From: Effrenium voratum
Taxonomy: Eukaryota > Sar > Dinophyceae > Suessiales > Symbiodiniaceae
Reading direction: 5' to 3'
NCBI GenBank assembly: GCA_963377175.1
Contig: CAUJNA010003291.1
Location: forward strand, 533,501-597,500
Length of the DNA: 64,000 nucleotides
Positions 1 through 11,371 of this stretch are shown piece by piece. The stretch's first letter is position 1; every line of letters starts with the position of its first letter. Both the position numbers and the translations under genes were made by a program. Under the pieces are notes generated by a model, which worked only from the letters and a program-made list of their open reading frames with translations, made no database searches and was not told the DNA's origin.

Positions 1-631
1 TCTGGGGCGGGGGTGGGGAGGAGGGGTGGGGTAGGGGGGGGGAGGGGAGCTCCTTCAAAAGCATCGAACATCATGGGTGGGTTGTGGGGAAGGGGGGGGG
101 TTGGGGGGATGGGGGGGGGGTTTGGGGGGAGGGGGGGGGAGCGGGGGGGGTAGCTCTCTGGGTTTTTCTGGTGACATTGTTTTGGACACCTTGAAGGGCC
201 TGAGGTGAGTGTCCATTGTGTGTTTCTTTCTTTTTTTATGGGGAAATATAGGGAACCCCATCTAGACGTCATTGTGGTTTTAAGACGGCTTGTTCGCGTT
301 GACCCTGTCGATGAGGCCTGAAGTCCTTAGAGAACTGGGCATTGGCACATGACATGTGTGACGGAATGTGCACCTCCAATACTGCGGGTGTTACCATCCA
401 TTCATGTCTCCTGGTGGTATTCGTCCTTAAATGGGTATGTCTCCGTCACCATCCATGCACACCTCAAAAAAAAAGGTGTTTTCCCCGCGGCGTCATGTTG
501 CTTGGCCTGGTGGATCGAACTTCCGGTTGGGCAAAGGGTTGCGCCCAACGCATGGTATCTCCAGACCGGCGCATATCCGTCCTGTGGATGCACACAATCC
601 GCTTCCCACCAGTTGGGATTGGTTTCTCACC

Positions 632-735
632 ATAGGTGTCCTTTTTGGGTTGGTTTGGTTGAAACATGGAGTGCGATTCCTGGTTTCCCTCATTTACCAG
701 GGAAACCCATCCATTTTCCCAAAGGACCGCAAGAT
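632..735. mobile_element. TIR element family C, copy 1, with 10-bp target duplication
   Basis: Starts ATAGGTGTCCTTTTTGG and ends with the inverted counterpart CCCAAAGGACCGCAAGAT. It is flanked by an exact 10-bp direct repeat GTTTCTCACC (622-631 and 736-745), the signature of a transposon insertion. The interior carries the family hallmark TTTACCAGGGAAACCCATC. Related copies lie at 32788-32898, 56290-56402 and about 57184-57292. Confidence 0.75.
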
Positions 736-1339
736 GTTTCTCACCCCGAGTTGGGGTCCTCCTTTGGCCTCGGCTCGCAAACCCACCGCAAAGCAAGGTA
801 CCCAGCAAAACAGGGGGAGGCGGAAGATCTGATCTTCCGCGCGGGCCAAGGAAGAACTGACACTGAAAGGATCCCCTATGTTGGGAAATGCCCGGCTGAA
901 AAAGAGCCAGAATCTGAACGCTTTACTTTCCGGATGCCCCTGTGTGGGCCCAGTAAGGCAAATGACACCAGTAGGCCTGAGGAGAGCGCAAGGAATAAGG
1001 AAACAACTGCCAGGTTTAGGGTGTTGCTTTTTCTTCTTGTTTGAGAAATACCAAAACATGGCCTTAAACAATTGGGAGCATGTCTCAGCAGGGGGACTTC
1101 TGAATCCCATCCCCAAGCGTTGCCAAACTGTGCTAAATGGGACCCATTAGGCACAGGCATCCATATTTGGGTGTTTCTCAAGATCGGGAACCCCTTTTTG
1201 GATGGTTGTAAAGGGAAACCCCTAATTGTGAGAAGCAGCCATACCGTGGGTGGGTAAAATCCTGCACCGCTTGAAACCATGAAAGTCGGAATCCAATCAT
1301 TTTTGGTTTGCCCTGGAAGTTCCGCAGGTTTTAGGCTTT

Positions 1340-1645
1340 GCCATCTGCCAAGGGTTCCCTTTTCAGGGTTCCATCCATTTTTGGAACCGCAGCCATAGAG
1401 GTTCCTTTTTGGGGTTCCATTTCCCCGGGTTGCCTTTTGGGAGTTACCCCATTTTTCAACCACAGCCATATGGCCATGAATTTGATAGGGAACCCCTCCA
1501 AAGTGGTTGGTGGACCTTATTCACGTTCAGACAGGTGGCCCTGGTTGGGGTTCCATCCATTTTTCGAGCCGCCGCCTTTGAGAGGTTCCTTTTTGGGGTT
1601 CCACCTACCCGGGGCCTTTGAGAGGTTCCTTTTTGGGGTTCCATG
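1340..1645. repeat. tandem GGTTCC-rich minisatellite
   Basis: The phrase GAGGTTCCTTTTTGGGGTTCC recurs at about 1397, 1581 and 1620. The last two sit in a 39-40 bp tandem duplication whose units begin GCCTTTGAGAGG. Degenerate GTTCCATCCATTTTT pieces lie between. Confidence 0.6.
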
Positions 1646-1713
1646 AAACCCCGCGTTCCGGAAAACGGGGTTTCGAGCGAGCGAGAAACAAGCCGCCGAA
1701 GCGCTCTGGGGAG

Positions 1714-4700
1714 GTGCGGTTTCTGAGCAACGCCACGCTCTTCAACCTGACGGAGCTGCCGAAGCGCTTCTGCGTGCTGGGCGCGGGGCCCATCAGCCTG
1801 GAGATGGCGCAGGCCTTCCGGCGCTTCGGTAGCGAGGCGGGGGGAAGGGGGGTGGGGCTGGGGTGGGGAGTGGGGAGTGGGGGTGGGTGGGGGTGGGGGT
1901 GGGGGGGTGGGGTGGGGGTGGGGGGGTGGGGTGGGGGTGGGGGGGGTTTGGGGTGGCGGAAGCAAGGCTGGGGGGTTCAATGGTATTCTTGGCGGATCTT
2001 TTGAGACCTGTCGGAGGAGAAGGGCAAACCTGCCCGATAAAAGTCCAAGGAAGGGAAACGCGCCTTTGGGATTCGAGAGAAAGCCTTTTATTATTTGGCG
2101 GGGTCTGGCTTTATGTCCTTTTTCAGCCTGTGTAAACATTGCCCTGTGGCTGCCACTGTTAGATAAGTTCCATCTTGGAGTTGTTGTTGTTTTTTTGTTC
2201 CCCCCGATTGACCTAGCCCTAACCATGGGGGGTACCTTCCAACCATTCTTTCCAGGGATCCTTCTTTTCAGGAAGGTCACCGGTCTTGCCGTTCAATTCG
2301 ACCCAACTCGCAATGCAACAAATGCGAGCCAGGACTGAATATAGAGATGTAGAGGTTGCCCGAGCTGTTTGCGCCGCTTTTTCCGACGATCCAAAAAGAT
2401 GAGCCGTTTTGATTCGCGAATCTGAGTCCCATCCCGCGTTGTCCCCGAGCCGTTCCAGGTGACGGTGCTGGAGGTGGCGCCGGAAATCTTGGGAGCAGAA
2501 GATGACGACGCCGCCCTGCTGATTCGCAAGGTCTTCGACGAGGAAGGCCAGAGATGCCATGTTGGCCATGGCGGATTGCATAGCTTCACTGTTCTTGGCA
2601 TGTTGTTTTTTTTTGTTTGTGTGTTTTTGTTGGTTCTGTTCATTTTTTACTGGGGGTCTGAAAAAAACAGTCAGCTTTTCGCCACCATACCAAGAGCAGA
2701 GATGATAGGTTGTGGCCATTCAGTCGGCCTTGAGCCCTCTTAGGGCCATTGGGTGTCAAGGCTTCGAACTTCAGGCCCTGTGGCGAGTAGAAGTGCCAAG
2801 CATCGGGTACTCCTTGGTGCCGTTTGAGGCCTTGGAGTTGTTCACTTGCCGGCCTTCTCACCTTTTCTTCACTTCGAACCTATTTTTTTAGTTCGAGGTT
2901 CCGAAAGGCAAACCTCCATTTGCAGGCCCAAGTGAGTTTCAAACTGCTACACCTTGGAGGCATCACAATCTACACCAAGTGCCAGATCTCCTCAGTGTCG
3001 CAGACCGGCGCGGAGATCCACTTGAGCATCTCCGTGCAGGGCCAGGAGAAGACCATCACTTGCGACGAGCTGCTGGTTGCTGCGGCTCGGCTGACTGCCA
3101 CGGCAAGGGTTGGCTTATGTTGGCGATTTTTTGAGGGTACCTTTTTGAGGTGGGTTTTCAAAGGGAAACCAAAAGAAAACCACCAATTGCGAAATGTTGA
3201 CATTACCTTTTGAAATGGGTTTTCAAAGGGAAACCAAAAGAAAACCACCAATTTGGGGGGGAGGGGGGAAACACGCACAAATGTCATTGGTTTGTTTGTT
3301 TAAGGGCTACCGCCCGTACGAAGCCTCTCCGCTTCATGCTAAACATCACTGAATTTCTCAAGCGGGCCCCGGTCAGACGGTCTGATTCCTCACTAGATGA
3401 TTGGACGGCAAACCTGCAGAGTTTCTGCCCAGCCTTTCATATTTCTAGGGGTAGCTTCCCCATTCTTTCCAGGGATCCTTCTTTCTAGAAAACCTCCAGA
3501 AACCCAGGGAAAAAGGATCCTGTTTTTGGAAAGAGCGATGGTTGAATAGAATGGACAAGAAATCAACCCCTAGGTATATGAGTTGATTTTTTTTGGAGTT
3601 CAACAAATCGTGTGGGGTAAAAATGCGTGCAGCCACGGGGGCGCTGGCGTTTGAGGCCGGCCGGGCGGCCAACGTTGAGGGCCTTGGGCTGGAGGCTGCA
3701 GGCGTGGAGTCGCCTGGCAAGATGTGCCAAGCGGGTAACCAACCTTGGCAGAGAGGCCGCTTTGAGGTCGTGTTTTTTTCTGTTGGTTTTTGTTGGGTTG
3801 TATTTGTTGGCTTCGCTTTTGTTTTCTTTTGGTGTTTGTTGATTTTATTTTACGGCTGGAACCTAGGCTTGTTTTGTTTGTGTGTGTGTGTGTTGTTGGT
3901 TTTGTTTTGTTTTCTTGGCTGGAACCTAAGCTGAATGAACGGCACCATGAACCCAGGTTTTCACCCAATGGCGTGAAGGTGAATGATGACCTGACGACAA
4001 CCAACCCGGATATCCTGGCCATTGGCGATGTCATCGAGCGGGCCGACACCAGGTTTACGCACATGTCAGGGACCATGGCTGGAATGGCGGTGCAAAATGC
4101 CATCTTCCCCCATGAAGGATTGCCAGTGAATGCTCCTTCTTCCAAGCTGTCGGAAGTCGTCGTGCCGCGCTGCACCTACACCGAGCCTGAAGTCGCTTCC
4201 TGCGGGGTGTCGAATGAGAAGCTTGCCAGTCGTCAGGGCGTAGAGGTGGAGGTGTACAAAGCCAGCATTGAGCACAATGATCGGGCAATCCTGGAAGGAT
4301 GCAAGGAAGGCAGGGCTCCTTAAAAGATACATTTTGCAACCATTTGAAACATGTTTTTTGCACCAAAGTAAAGGGGAACCACCATACACAAGGCAATGTT
4401 CAGGTGTATAATGTAAGGATCCCTGGAAGGCTACGTGAAGATTCTGTGCCGTCGAGGAAGCGAAGAGATTGTGGGCGCAACCATCGTGGCGGAACATGCC
4501 GGAGAAATGCTGGCGGAACTCACACTGGCCGTCCAGCATCGTCTTGGCATTTCACAAATCGCAGCGACCTTAGTGCACCGGTCACGCTGCAACTCAAGGT
4601 GGCTTGCATAAGCAAGGAGTGGGATCGCCGGGGCGCATGCAGGGGGTTGATCAAAAGGTCCTTTACCTGACATGACCACTGGAGACAACCACTCAAAAGA

Positions 4701-5138
4701 TTTGACATATTTCCCAAAAAGGGGAAAGAGTTACCCTGAACATGATATCAAATGAGAATATTTTTTTTTTTACTCAAAAAAGCCCATGGTCAGTTGGGCC
4801 CTTTTACGGAATATGGATCAACCCCCCATGTCGGGCTTCACTGAGGCCAGGACCGTGCACCCGTACCCCACGCTGGGGGAGGCCGTGCAGCAATGTGGGG
4901 CCCCCAGTGGCGCCATGTGGCGCCTCTTTTTGGTGTCAAGGCTCCCCTGGAAGGCGCTGTTTTTGTCTCCCCTTTTTGTTATTTTTTTTGGGGGGGGAGG
5001 GGGGATGCAAGGTCCCCCTTGAAGCGAAAAGCCAGCCCCCAAGAAGGAAGCCCCTGGACATTTCCTGGAACTCTGGGCATAGGTGCCTTGAACTACAACC
5101 GCGCGAGATGGGCGAAGAAGCAGAAGACGGAGGCCTGA
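1714..5138 (+). CDS. class I pyridine-nucleotide disulfide oxidoreductase, C-terminal part, 8 exons
   Basis: Flavin-dependent NAD(P)H:disulfide or metal reductase family (mercuric reductase, dihydrolipoamide dehydrogenase, glutathione reductase type). Inferred exons: 1714-1836, 2459-2546, 2960-3081, 3656-3708, 3957-4297, 4430-4565, 4851-4906, 5083-5138. Joined they give 975 nt, exactly 324 codons plus TGA. Visible motifs in order: NAD(P)-binding VLGAGPISLEMAQAF (exon 1), central domain joined as FDEEGITIYTK, second FAD motif DILAIGDV (exon 5), dimer-interface stretch GATIVAEHAGEMLAEL (exon 6), and the C-terminal HPYPTLGEA whose His and Glu form the catalytic dyad in this family. The N-terminal FAD-binding GxGxxG and redox-cysteine exons are not found and presumably lie upstream, so the substrate cannot be named. 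Introns 1, 2 and 3 start GC, introns 5 and 6 start GA, introns 4 and 7 start GT; all end AG. Alternative joins of a few bases are possible at introns 3 and 6. The family assignment is firm; exact junctions are inference. Confidence 0.85.
1840..1955. repeat. G-rich GGGGTGGGG tract inside intron 1
   Basis: The 5' part of oxidoreductase intron 1 is almost pure G/T on the + strand, in GGGGT/GGTGG arrangements that could form G-quadruplexes in the transcript. The long opposite-strand proline/threonine open frame here is only the complement of this tract. Confidence 0.8.
3138..3252. repeat. family K, two direct copies in intron 3
   Basis: A stretch of about 49 bp with core TTCAAAGGGAAACCAAAAG is present twice (3138-3187 and 3204-3252), separated by AATGTTGACATT-like sequence. 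The same core recurs, some copies inverted, near 20370, 36060, 37185 and 60330. Confidence 0.7.
3446..3572. mobile_element. TIR element family F, copy 1, in intron 3
   Basis: 127 bp, beginning TAGGGGTAGCTTCCCCATTC and ending GAAATCAACCCCTA, so the two ends are inverted repeats. Interior AGGGATCCTTCTTTC matches copies at 49728-49848, 29575-29695 and 59702-59821. Ends begin and finish with TA, suggesting a TA target. Confidence 0.75.
4298..4429 (+). mobile_element. 132-nt intron bounded by a 9-bp direct repeat (introner candidate)
   Basis: Intron 5 of the oxidoreductase. CCTGGAAGG occurs at 4290-4298 and again at 4422-4430. Cutting both copies after CCTGGAAG removes exactly one copy plus the insert and restores the frame (gaa g|gc tac). 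The donor is GA and the acceptor AG, so both splice sites are partly supplied by the duplicated target. I see no clear TIR inside and no second copy in this window. Confidence 0.6.
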
Positions 5139-6619
5139 GGCGCAAGCTTGGGCAGGTGCCGCAAGACGCTGACCCATGCCATGTGTTGGTTTCTAGGAGT
5201 CGCCATGACCCTCAAAAATGGGTCCATGAGCCCTTGAAATTGGGGTAATGATTTTATTTTTTTGAGGGCCATGGAGACTCCAGGTCGGGGTGCCAAAGTT
5301 GCCAGCGTTTCTTTGTCCAACAGCTTGGCCTACTTTCAAAGTAGGTGTGATACCCCTGGCGGTCCTTCTATCACCTCAGGAGGCTGGTGAACTTAGACTA
5401 GGGTCAGTGTGATATGAGTATGTGCCACAGATTTTATTTATTGTTTTAAAGAAGAAGAAACAAAAACAGGGTTGTCCTCTTTTTGGTTTCCCGGCAAACC
5501 ACCCGAAAAGGGTACCCATGCAAACCAGCTTGTCAAGCGTGTTCCAGGCAAAGAGGCGTGATCAATACGGGTGTGTCTTTGGATCGCAGCTTGCGCGGAG
5601 CTGGAGAATGCTGGAGACCAAAAGGAAACTGACCATGTTGTGTAATGTTCGGGGGTGGGGGTCCCACAGCATACCGGCACAAACCAGCAATCAAGCTGCA
5701 AAAGGTTTGGAAAGGAATCCTTGCAAAGTGGGTTTGTCTCAAAATGGGGGACCCAGAACTGGCTTCGGTGTTCCTTGTGGTTTCCCGTTACAATCAATCA
5801 AAAGGGGTTCCCCCCCCAAAAAAATAATAATAGAAGGAACAATATCCAAGTTGTCAGACATGTCAACTTGCATTTCCATGCGCTCTAACCGGGCCGTGCC
5901 CCCGTCCAGGACGGTTACAAATAGGTGACAGAGAATGAGGCGCCGCTTTGAGTGGCGGAGTCTCTGAGTAATTGTGCCTTTGCGCAACAAGGCTTTTGTG
6001 AAGCCTGCACATGGCACTTGGCCATGTTTTCTTGCGCGAACGACGACATCTGATGCCGTAGCTTGGGTTCAATCACCCTTTCAGATGGCTTTACAGCAAA
6101 GCCAAAAACGGCAGAGAAAGGCTTTGCGCTGCTCATGTGCCTTGGCCATATCCTTGCAAGAAGGAGGTGCTAGAACTACCGGTGGCCGATTGAGACAGGG
6201 TAAAGGAATTACCCGCACATGTGTTCCCGATCTATCGTCCGACCCGTCCTTGACAAACTGATTCAAGATATGTATCCTCTCTTCATTCCACTTCCACTCC
6301 TTGGATGTCAAGATGTTGGCGCAGTGGAATTCTTGCGTGGGCATCAAAGCCCTCTTGATTCCTTCAAGCCAAGCTCGGTATAATACGTAGACCATGCAGT
6401 TGCATGCACATTTTCTACTATTGAACCCTTGATAAGTCAGCGCTGGAAGTCCTCGCCCCTGCGCGCGGCTTGTTTTTTTTTGCTAGCTGGATGATTAAGG
6501 CACGTGCCGCCAGGGGCGTCTTGAATTCAAATTGGTTCGGATTGGCTTGGCTTGAGTCTGGTTCTTGTGGCATGGGGAAACCCACAAGAGGCAAGCAGGG
6601 GGCTTGATGGATTTTTCAG
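5139..6619. other. intergenic, no convincing gene
   Basis: Repeat-derived fragments and a minus-strand patchwork of open frames at about 5740-6395 that shift frame several times. That patchwork could be a decayed gene, but I recognise no domain in it. Nothing else supported. Confidence 0.4.
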
Positions 6620-6706
6620 GAGGCGCCCCGGCTGCTGGAGATTCTTCGCCACGATGGGCTGGTGCCCTGCCGGAGAAATCGAGGGTCGATTCGCCGGGCT
6701 TTCCAG
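6620..6706 (+). CDS. unrecognised 29-codon exon candidate
   Basis: Preceded by a textbook acceptor (ATTTTTCAG) and followed by CAG|GTGG. Reads EAPRLLEILRHDGLVPC then an Arg-rich end, with G/C-rich third positions like the confident exons. The frame stays open downstream to 7057. No family recognised; neighbouring exons not identified. Confidence 0.35.
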
Positions 6707-7057
6707 GTGGCCGCCCGGCAGCTTGGCGGTTTGGATTGGTTTGTTTGGGGAGTTGGAGCCCATGTTCTTGCATCAATGAGACACCCCTCAGCCACCAAAC
6801 CACCGGGCTCCAAACCAAGTGGGGAAGCAGATGGTCGGTCGAGTGGTCGCTTTTTCGCTCCGGCCTCGATACCCATGCCTGATCCTCATGGCCCTGCACA
6901 ATTGCCTGTGTGCGCACAGTTGGGGCGCAGAACGGGGCGCGGAAAGCATATCAAGCTGGGGATGCTTTGCAGCCCGCAGGCGCACCAGAAAGGCTTCCTG
7001 ACCTTGCAGCAGCCAGCGAGTTTCGAACTCAGATGCAGCACTAGCCCAGAGCAGTAG

Positions 7058-8260
7058 CTAGCAGTAGCTACCTGAAGCGAGAATTGTCATGGAGTAGAAG
7101 AGTTGCTGGGGGGGAATGCTGCTTGCCACATACAACTTCTGAAAGTTCTTCGTGGGCCTTTGAGAGTGTCAAAGCTATTTGAGCCTGGGCGTGTACAGTG
7201 CCTGATGGCCAACAGTTGCCAGTGATCAGGAAGGTGGCCCTTTCCCCCGGAGGCCACTGGGCGAAGATAAGAATTGATGGGCGCCACTCGTCTTAGGAAT
7301 CACCATCCGGTTCATCCGCGAGATTGAGGCCCAGAACTTATTTCAAGCAGCCCCAGCTTTGAAGGAAGCTGTCCTATAGGGTTGCAACAAGTCTCAGTTT
7401 GACGCGTGCATCGGTGCCAGAGACAGACTGAGGAGCTTAGAAGTACTCAGTTGAAGAGGAGATCGAGATGGCTCTTTGTGCTTCTTCTATATCGTGGTTA
7501 GACCCCCTTACTGCAGTTACTCAGATGCCCAGTAGCCATGGGAAAAAAAGGGGGCTCTCTTGAACTGCGGGGATTTCGTGAGTTGTACTTGGCGCTTAGG
7601 GCATCCGTACCCAAATGTTAACCGTGAACTCTCCTGCGCCAGCCCGCCTATCAAGTCAGAGAGCTTTTGGCCGCGCACGGTTCTGCCCGGGACTCAGTGG
7701 GACTCAGCGGGGATGAAAGCAGCATGAACTGTGTGGCTGAGGGAAGTCAAGGCTGAAAAAGAGCAACTTGCTTAAGCCTCGGGCGTCTTGAATTCTAAGA
7801 AAGGCCCAAGTTGATTTGGGCATGCGATTGATCTCCAATTGGGGGTGTTCTTCGGATTTGCGTTTGACGCCAGACATCAGCTATCCTCGTTTGGCAGCAG
7901 TTGTGGGCCGTGGTTTTCATGGGCAACTCTTGTTCCTTCCTTTGGGGTTACGAAAGGATTTGGTCCGACTGCGCAATAGTTTCGCGGGATTTAGTTATGA
8001 TTGTAAGACTGAATCGCCGGAGATTCCCCGCCAGGGATTTCGATCTTTGGGAGTTTCTCAATCTTGTGGCCCCTCTTTGGCATTTGAAGGCAAACCAAGA
8101 GGAAGCCGATTCCCATGTGCAGGGACCGACTCCTATTTTTAGACCCCCCCCACCATTCTTGGGGGTTTTGGTTGGTTTGTAGTGGGAGGCCGGCCGAAAA
8201 GGGAGGCCAACAGGAAACCTTCGCCATTTTGAGGGTCAGATTCCGATTTTTTTTTGGGAC
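7058..8260. other. intergenic, nothing recognised
   Basis: No frame with coding character on either strand and few repeats. Contains a tiny AGCAGTAGCT duplication at about 7050-7070. Confidence 0.4.
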
Positions 8261-8370
8261 ATGGCTGTGGGTCAAAAATATGTACCCAAAATGGGTTGCC
8301 CTGGTAAATAGAAACTTGGACTAAAACCTGTGGTCCGATTCCTGGTGGTTTCATTTCGACCCACACCCAT
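8261..8370. mobile_element. TIR element family G, copy 1
   Basis: Begins ATGGCTGTGGGTCAAAAAT and ends TTTCGACCCACACCCAT, inverted repeats of each other. Interior CCTGGTAAATAGAAACTTGG is shared, in opposite orientation, with copies at 8607-8708, 36260-36363 and 60753-60852. Confidence 0.75.
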
Positions 8371-8498
8371 TTTGCGACATCCTTAGCTTGCGAGGACTGC
8401 AGCAGCGCCATGCGGAAGCGACTGCTGCGCTTCCCGGGGGCGAAAAGAAGAGTGTGTAGGCAGCAGTCTCTTACGAACTATTTGCTTTGACTGCCATT

Positions 8499-8602
8499 GG
8501 GTTGGATCTTTAGACTTCAACTTTTTGGTTGAAATCAAGGCGTTTCCCACTACACCACCAAAAGGTTATTCACTTTTTGCAGGGGGGGCAACAGCAACCA
8601 AG
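8499..8602. mobile_element. repeat family J, copy 1
   Basis: Shares GGATCTTTAGACTT, CCACCAAAAGGTT, CTTTTTGCAGG and CAACAGCAACCAAG, in the same order, with 47945-48040. Shorter relatives occur at 57829-57905 and 14838-14880. Confidence 0.65.
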
Positions 8603-8606
8603 TTTG

Positions 8607-8708
8607 GGTATGGGTCGAAATTAAACCACCGGGGGACCGCAGGTTTTAGTCCATGTTTCCATTTCCCTGGGTTCCATTTTAGGTACCTATGTTTGACCCA
8701 CAGCCATT
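8607..8708. mobile_element. TIR element family G, copy 2
   Basis: GGGTATGGGTCGAAATTAAACC at the left is matched inverted by TTTGACCCACAGCCAT at the right. Lies 4 bp after a family J copy. Confidence 0.7.
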
Positions 8709-8950
8709 TGGAGAAACACCCATAAGTGCAATGGGTTCTGCAGGGTTCCTTGAAGGATGCGTCCGAAAGCCACCTGCTTAGAAGATCCTGCACTGATTTT
8801 TTGGACTGACCTCAGCTTGTATGCGGGCCCCGCTTGGACAGGTTGGCAAAGGTGGGATTAGTTTCAATATCGAAAAGGCGCCTGGCTTTGGGATGTGTAG
8901 ATGACATCCGATTTGTGTTTTCAGCAACGAGGGTAGCTTGAAGGATGATA

Positions 8951-9031
8951 ATGTTTACCCCGGATTAAAAAAAACACCTGGTTGATTAATTGGGGGTCCA
9001 ATTCCTTTTAGTGGGCATTCAGACCAATGTT
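8951..9031. mobile_element. family A element, degenerate
   Basis: Retains the ATGTTTACCCCGGATTAA end and the CACCTGGTTGATTAAT interior of family A, but the right half is shortened. Left flank ends in TA as in better copies. Confidence 0.5.
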
Positions 9032-9039
9032 GGAAGCAT

Positions 9040-11371
9040 TAGTTGGTGAATCCGGAGGCCTCGCTGTTGCCAAAATGAGCTTTCAGCAATCGTCGCATGA
9101 CCTGGTTTGGTTAACCTGGGATGGCCGTGAAGCCTTCCGCCAGACATTCGGACATTCTTCTTTTGCAAGGGTTGCCACGCGGGAACTGTTGCCATCGCCT
9201 GTGCAAGGAGGTATTTGATCCTGTTTGTTTTTCTGCGGGGGGAGATGGTCACAGGCAGCATCCAGGCGTGCACAAAATCAAAGACAGAGCAACTGAACCA
9301 ACATTTGGCAAAGGCGGCATTTCAAGACAGGCTGTGCGAGGATGAGTGCACACAGGGAAGGCAAAGACGAAATCGGTGGCAACGCCGCAACTCGAAGATG
9401 AAATTCGCCAAGACAATCATGCCAGTCAACGGATGCCCTCGAAGGCGATAACCGCGCCGAAGGCTAGCGTCAAACACGCAGACACCGAGTATCCCGAAAG
9501 CATTTTCAAGCAATTCCTCGAAGCAGACGTAGTCGAAGCAGACGTAGTCGAAGCACATCACGGACAACCGACAGACTGTCAACGATGGCGCTTTCTGCCG
9601 GAAAGTCAGCCTGCCACATGGATCAATGTGGCATTTCATTCTCACTTACTTAGTTGGAGCTGCGAACGCGAACTCCACGCCATGCTTTGGTGCGTGGGTC
9701 GTGCGGTTTGGTCGGAGACGTTCAGATTTGGGCGAGCACGGGACCGCTATTTTCAAGCGCGAACGAGGCAGACGCCTCAGCCAGCGTCAAGGCTGTGCCT
9801 CGGCGTCGACGTGCAAAGTGAAGACTGCAAAACTTCTCATTTAGGAATTTGGCTCGGGAAAAACGCCAGGACGCTTAAAAGCAGTGGCCCTTTTCCGTGC
9901 ATTGTCAGAAACTTTTGTAAGCATAGACCTCCAGGTGATGTTTCTGGTATGCCAGCGTGAAGCGTTGCTACGCCGTGGTCCAAACACGCAGAGGTGTTGC
10001 GGGCGGTTGACTGCGAGTCATGCAGGCGACGGCTCAATCCTGACAGTCATGTGCTGCGCGTTCTTCATCCAACTTTCCACTTGGCGGTGGATCAGTTTAA
10101 CTGGCCCACACATTTCTGGGGAACTTGTCCCATTTAGTGGGGCAAAAACATTTTTAGCGGGTTTCGCCAATGGTCTCCTCATGCTTACCGGACCTTTTGT
10201 TCAACCCCACTTCACCAAATTCACCATTTCTCCAAATCGCATTTGTTGACTGCCCTTTCAAGAGCCTTCCAAGCAGTGGGCCATGTGCACCATGCACAAG
10301 CCACAACCTGCCACCGAATGGCTTCTGCAGAGGACGAAGCCTATGGTAGGGGGTCCGAAGGGGCTCGGCTTTCTGCGACTCGCAGGGGCAAAGGGAAAAT
10401 CATCACCAAGGGGCGCCTCATGATTTGCAGTTCGGGGCGAGGATGCGGCCGATCTTTGCCAAAGGTACTGTTGGGTGGCGTCATCCTACGTGATTGCGTG
10501 ATGGCGGCACTGCTCGTCCCTGGCAGGATGAAGTGAGCGATGTGACATCAAGACAGTCCTCGCCTCAACATGACTTGGCAGACTGCCCCAGCAAGGATGG
10601 GAGCGGATGTGAGCTCAAATAATGTGCAGAAGCCATGGCTCTTGCTCAACCCCCTTTTGTGCTTCTTGATGCGCTTCCTCAAGAACTATGGCTATAAAAA
10701 ACAAAAGCATGTTTATGTTGTCCGAGTCATTTCACTTTCCTTGTGGGCCACACGTTTTTGCCTTCTTTTTTTTTGGAGGCCACGCGCAATAGAACCCCCT
10801 AGGTTGGAATGGCTGCGCAAGGTGCGGGAGGCGTCACCTGGGCGGTTTCCAGAGGGGGCCCCGCATGTTCGTTCCATGACTCGTGGGCTGAATCCGCCGG
10901 ACCGGGGCGGGGAGTTTGCAGCCGCCAAGCTGTGACTTGCATTGGCACGTGTGACTTGGGTCACTGACACGTGTTCGATCCATTCGGCAGAGTTCTGAGA
11001 TGGCAAGCTCACCGAAAGGTAAGCGGGCCCAGTATGACGTGGGTCCTTTACTTGGATCTTTGATGTCAGGCTTACAAGTGGAGCATGGCAAGCAGACAGC
11101 AACCCGTCCGCCCTTGGCTCATGCAGCCGACTTTTGACAGCAAATGCACGCGGCACGGCGCGGCTAAAGGCAACGCTCTTGCTTTCCCACGTTTGCAAAG
11201 GGGGCCTCCGTGATATGAGAATGGCTCCCGGCTGAGGCGTGAGCATTGCAGCCCCTGACATGCAATCACCGCATGAGGGTAGTTTCATGAATCGTCTAAG
11301 ATGCTTGCAGGCAGTTGCAGAAGGCTTTTGCTGTGAGGTCCGCCCCAGCCGTTCCTCCCGTGGCTTAAGCA
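9040..11371. other. intergenic, no supported gene
   Basis: Open frames up to 263 codons exist on both strands (for example minus 10713-11504 and plus 9346-9960), but they overlap each other, have no domain, and one lies antisense to the kinase start exon. A 15-bp unit TCGAAGCAGACGTAG is tandemly repeated at about 9517-9553. Confidence 0.4.

Larger units (their letters stand above)
1..1713. other. non-coding flank upstream of the oxidoreductase exons
   Basis: I see no exon of the missing N-terminal FAD domain (dinucleotide GxGxxG or CxxxxC redox motif) here. The stretch holds a G-rich tract (about 85-160), one TIR element (632-735) and a cluster of short tandem copies of a GGTTCCTTTTTGGGGTTCC-type unit (about 1340-1645). 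The open frame at 349-1044 runs through the TIR element and has no coding character. The start of the gene is either unrecognised here or lies before the window. Confidence 0.5.

Noticed and set aside
349..1044. 231-codon plus-strand frame
   Set aside because: Runs straight through a transposon insertion with its target duplication; no family resemblance.
1456..2280. 274-codon minus-strand frame rich in Pro and Thr
   Set aside because: Mirror of the G-rich tract and of oxidoreductase exon 1; no independent coding signal.
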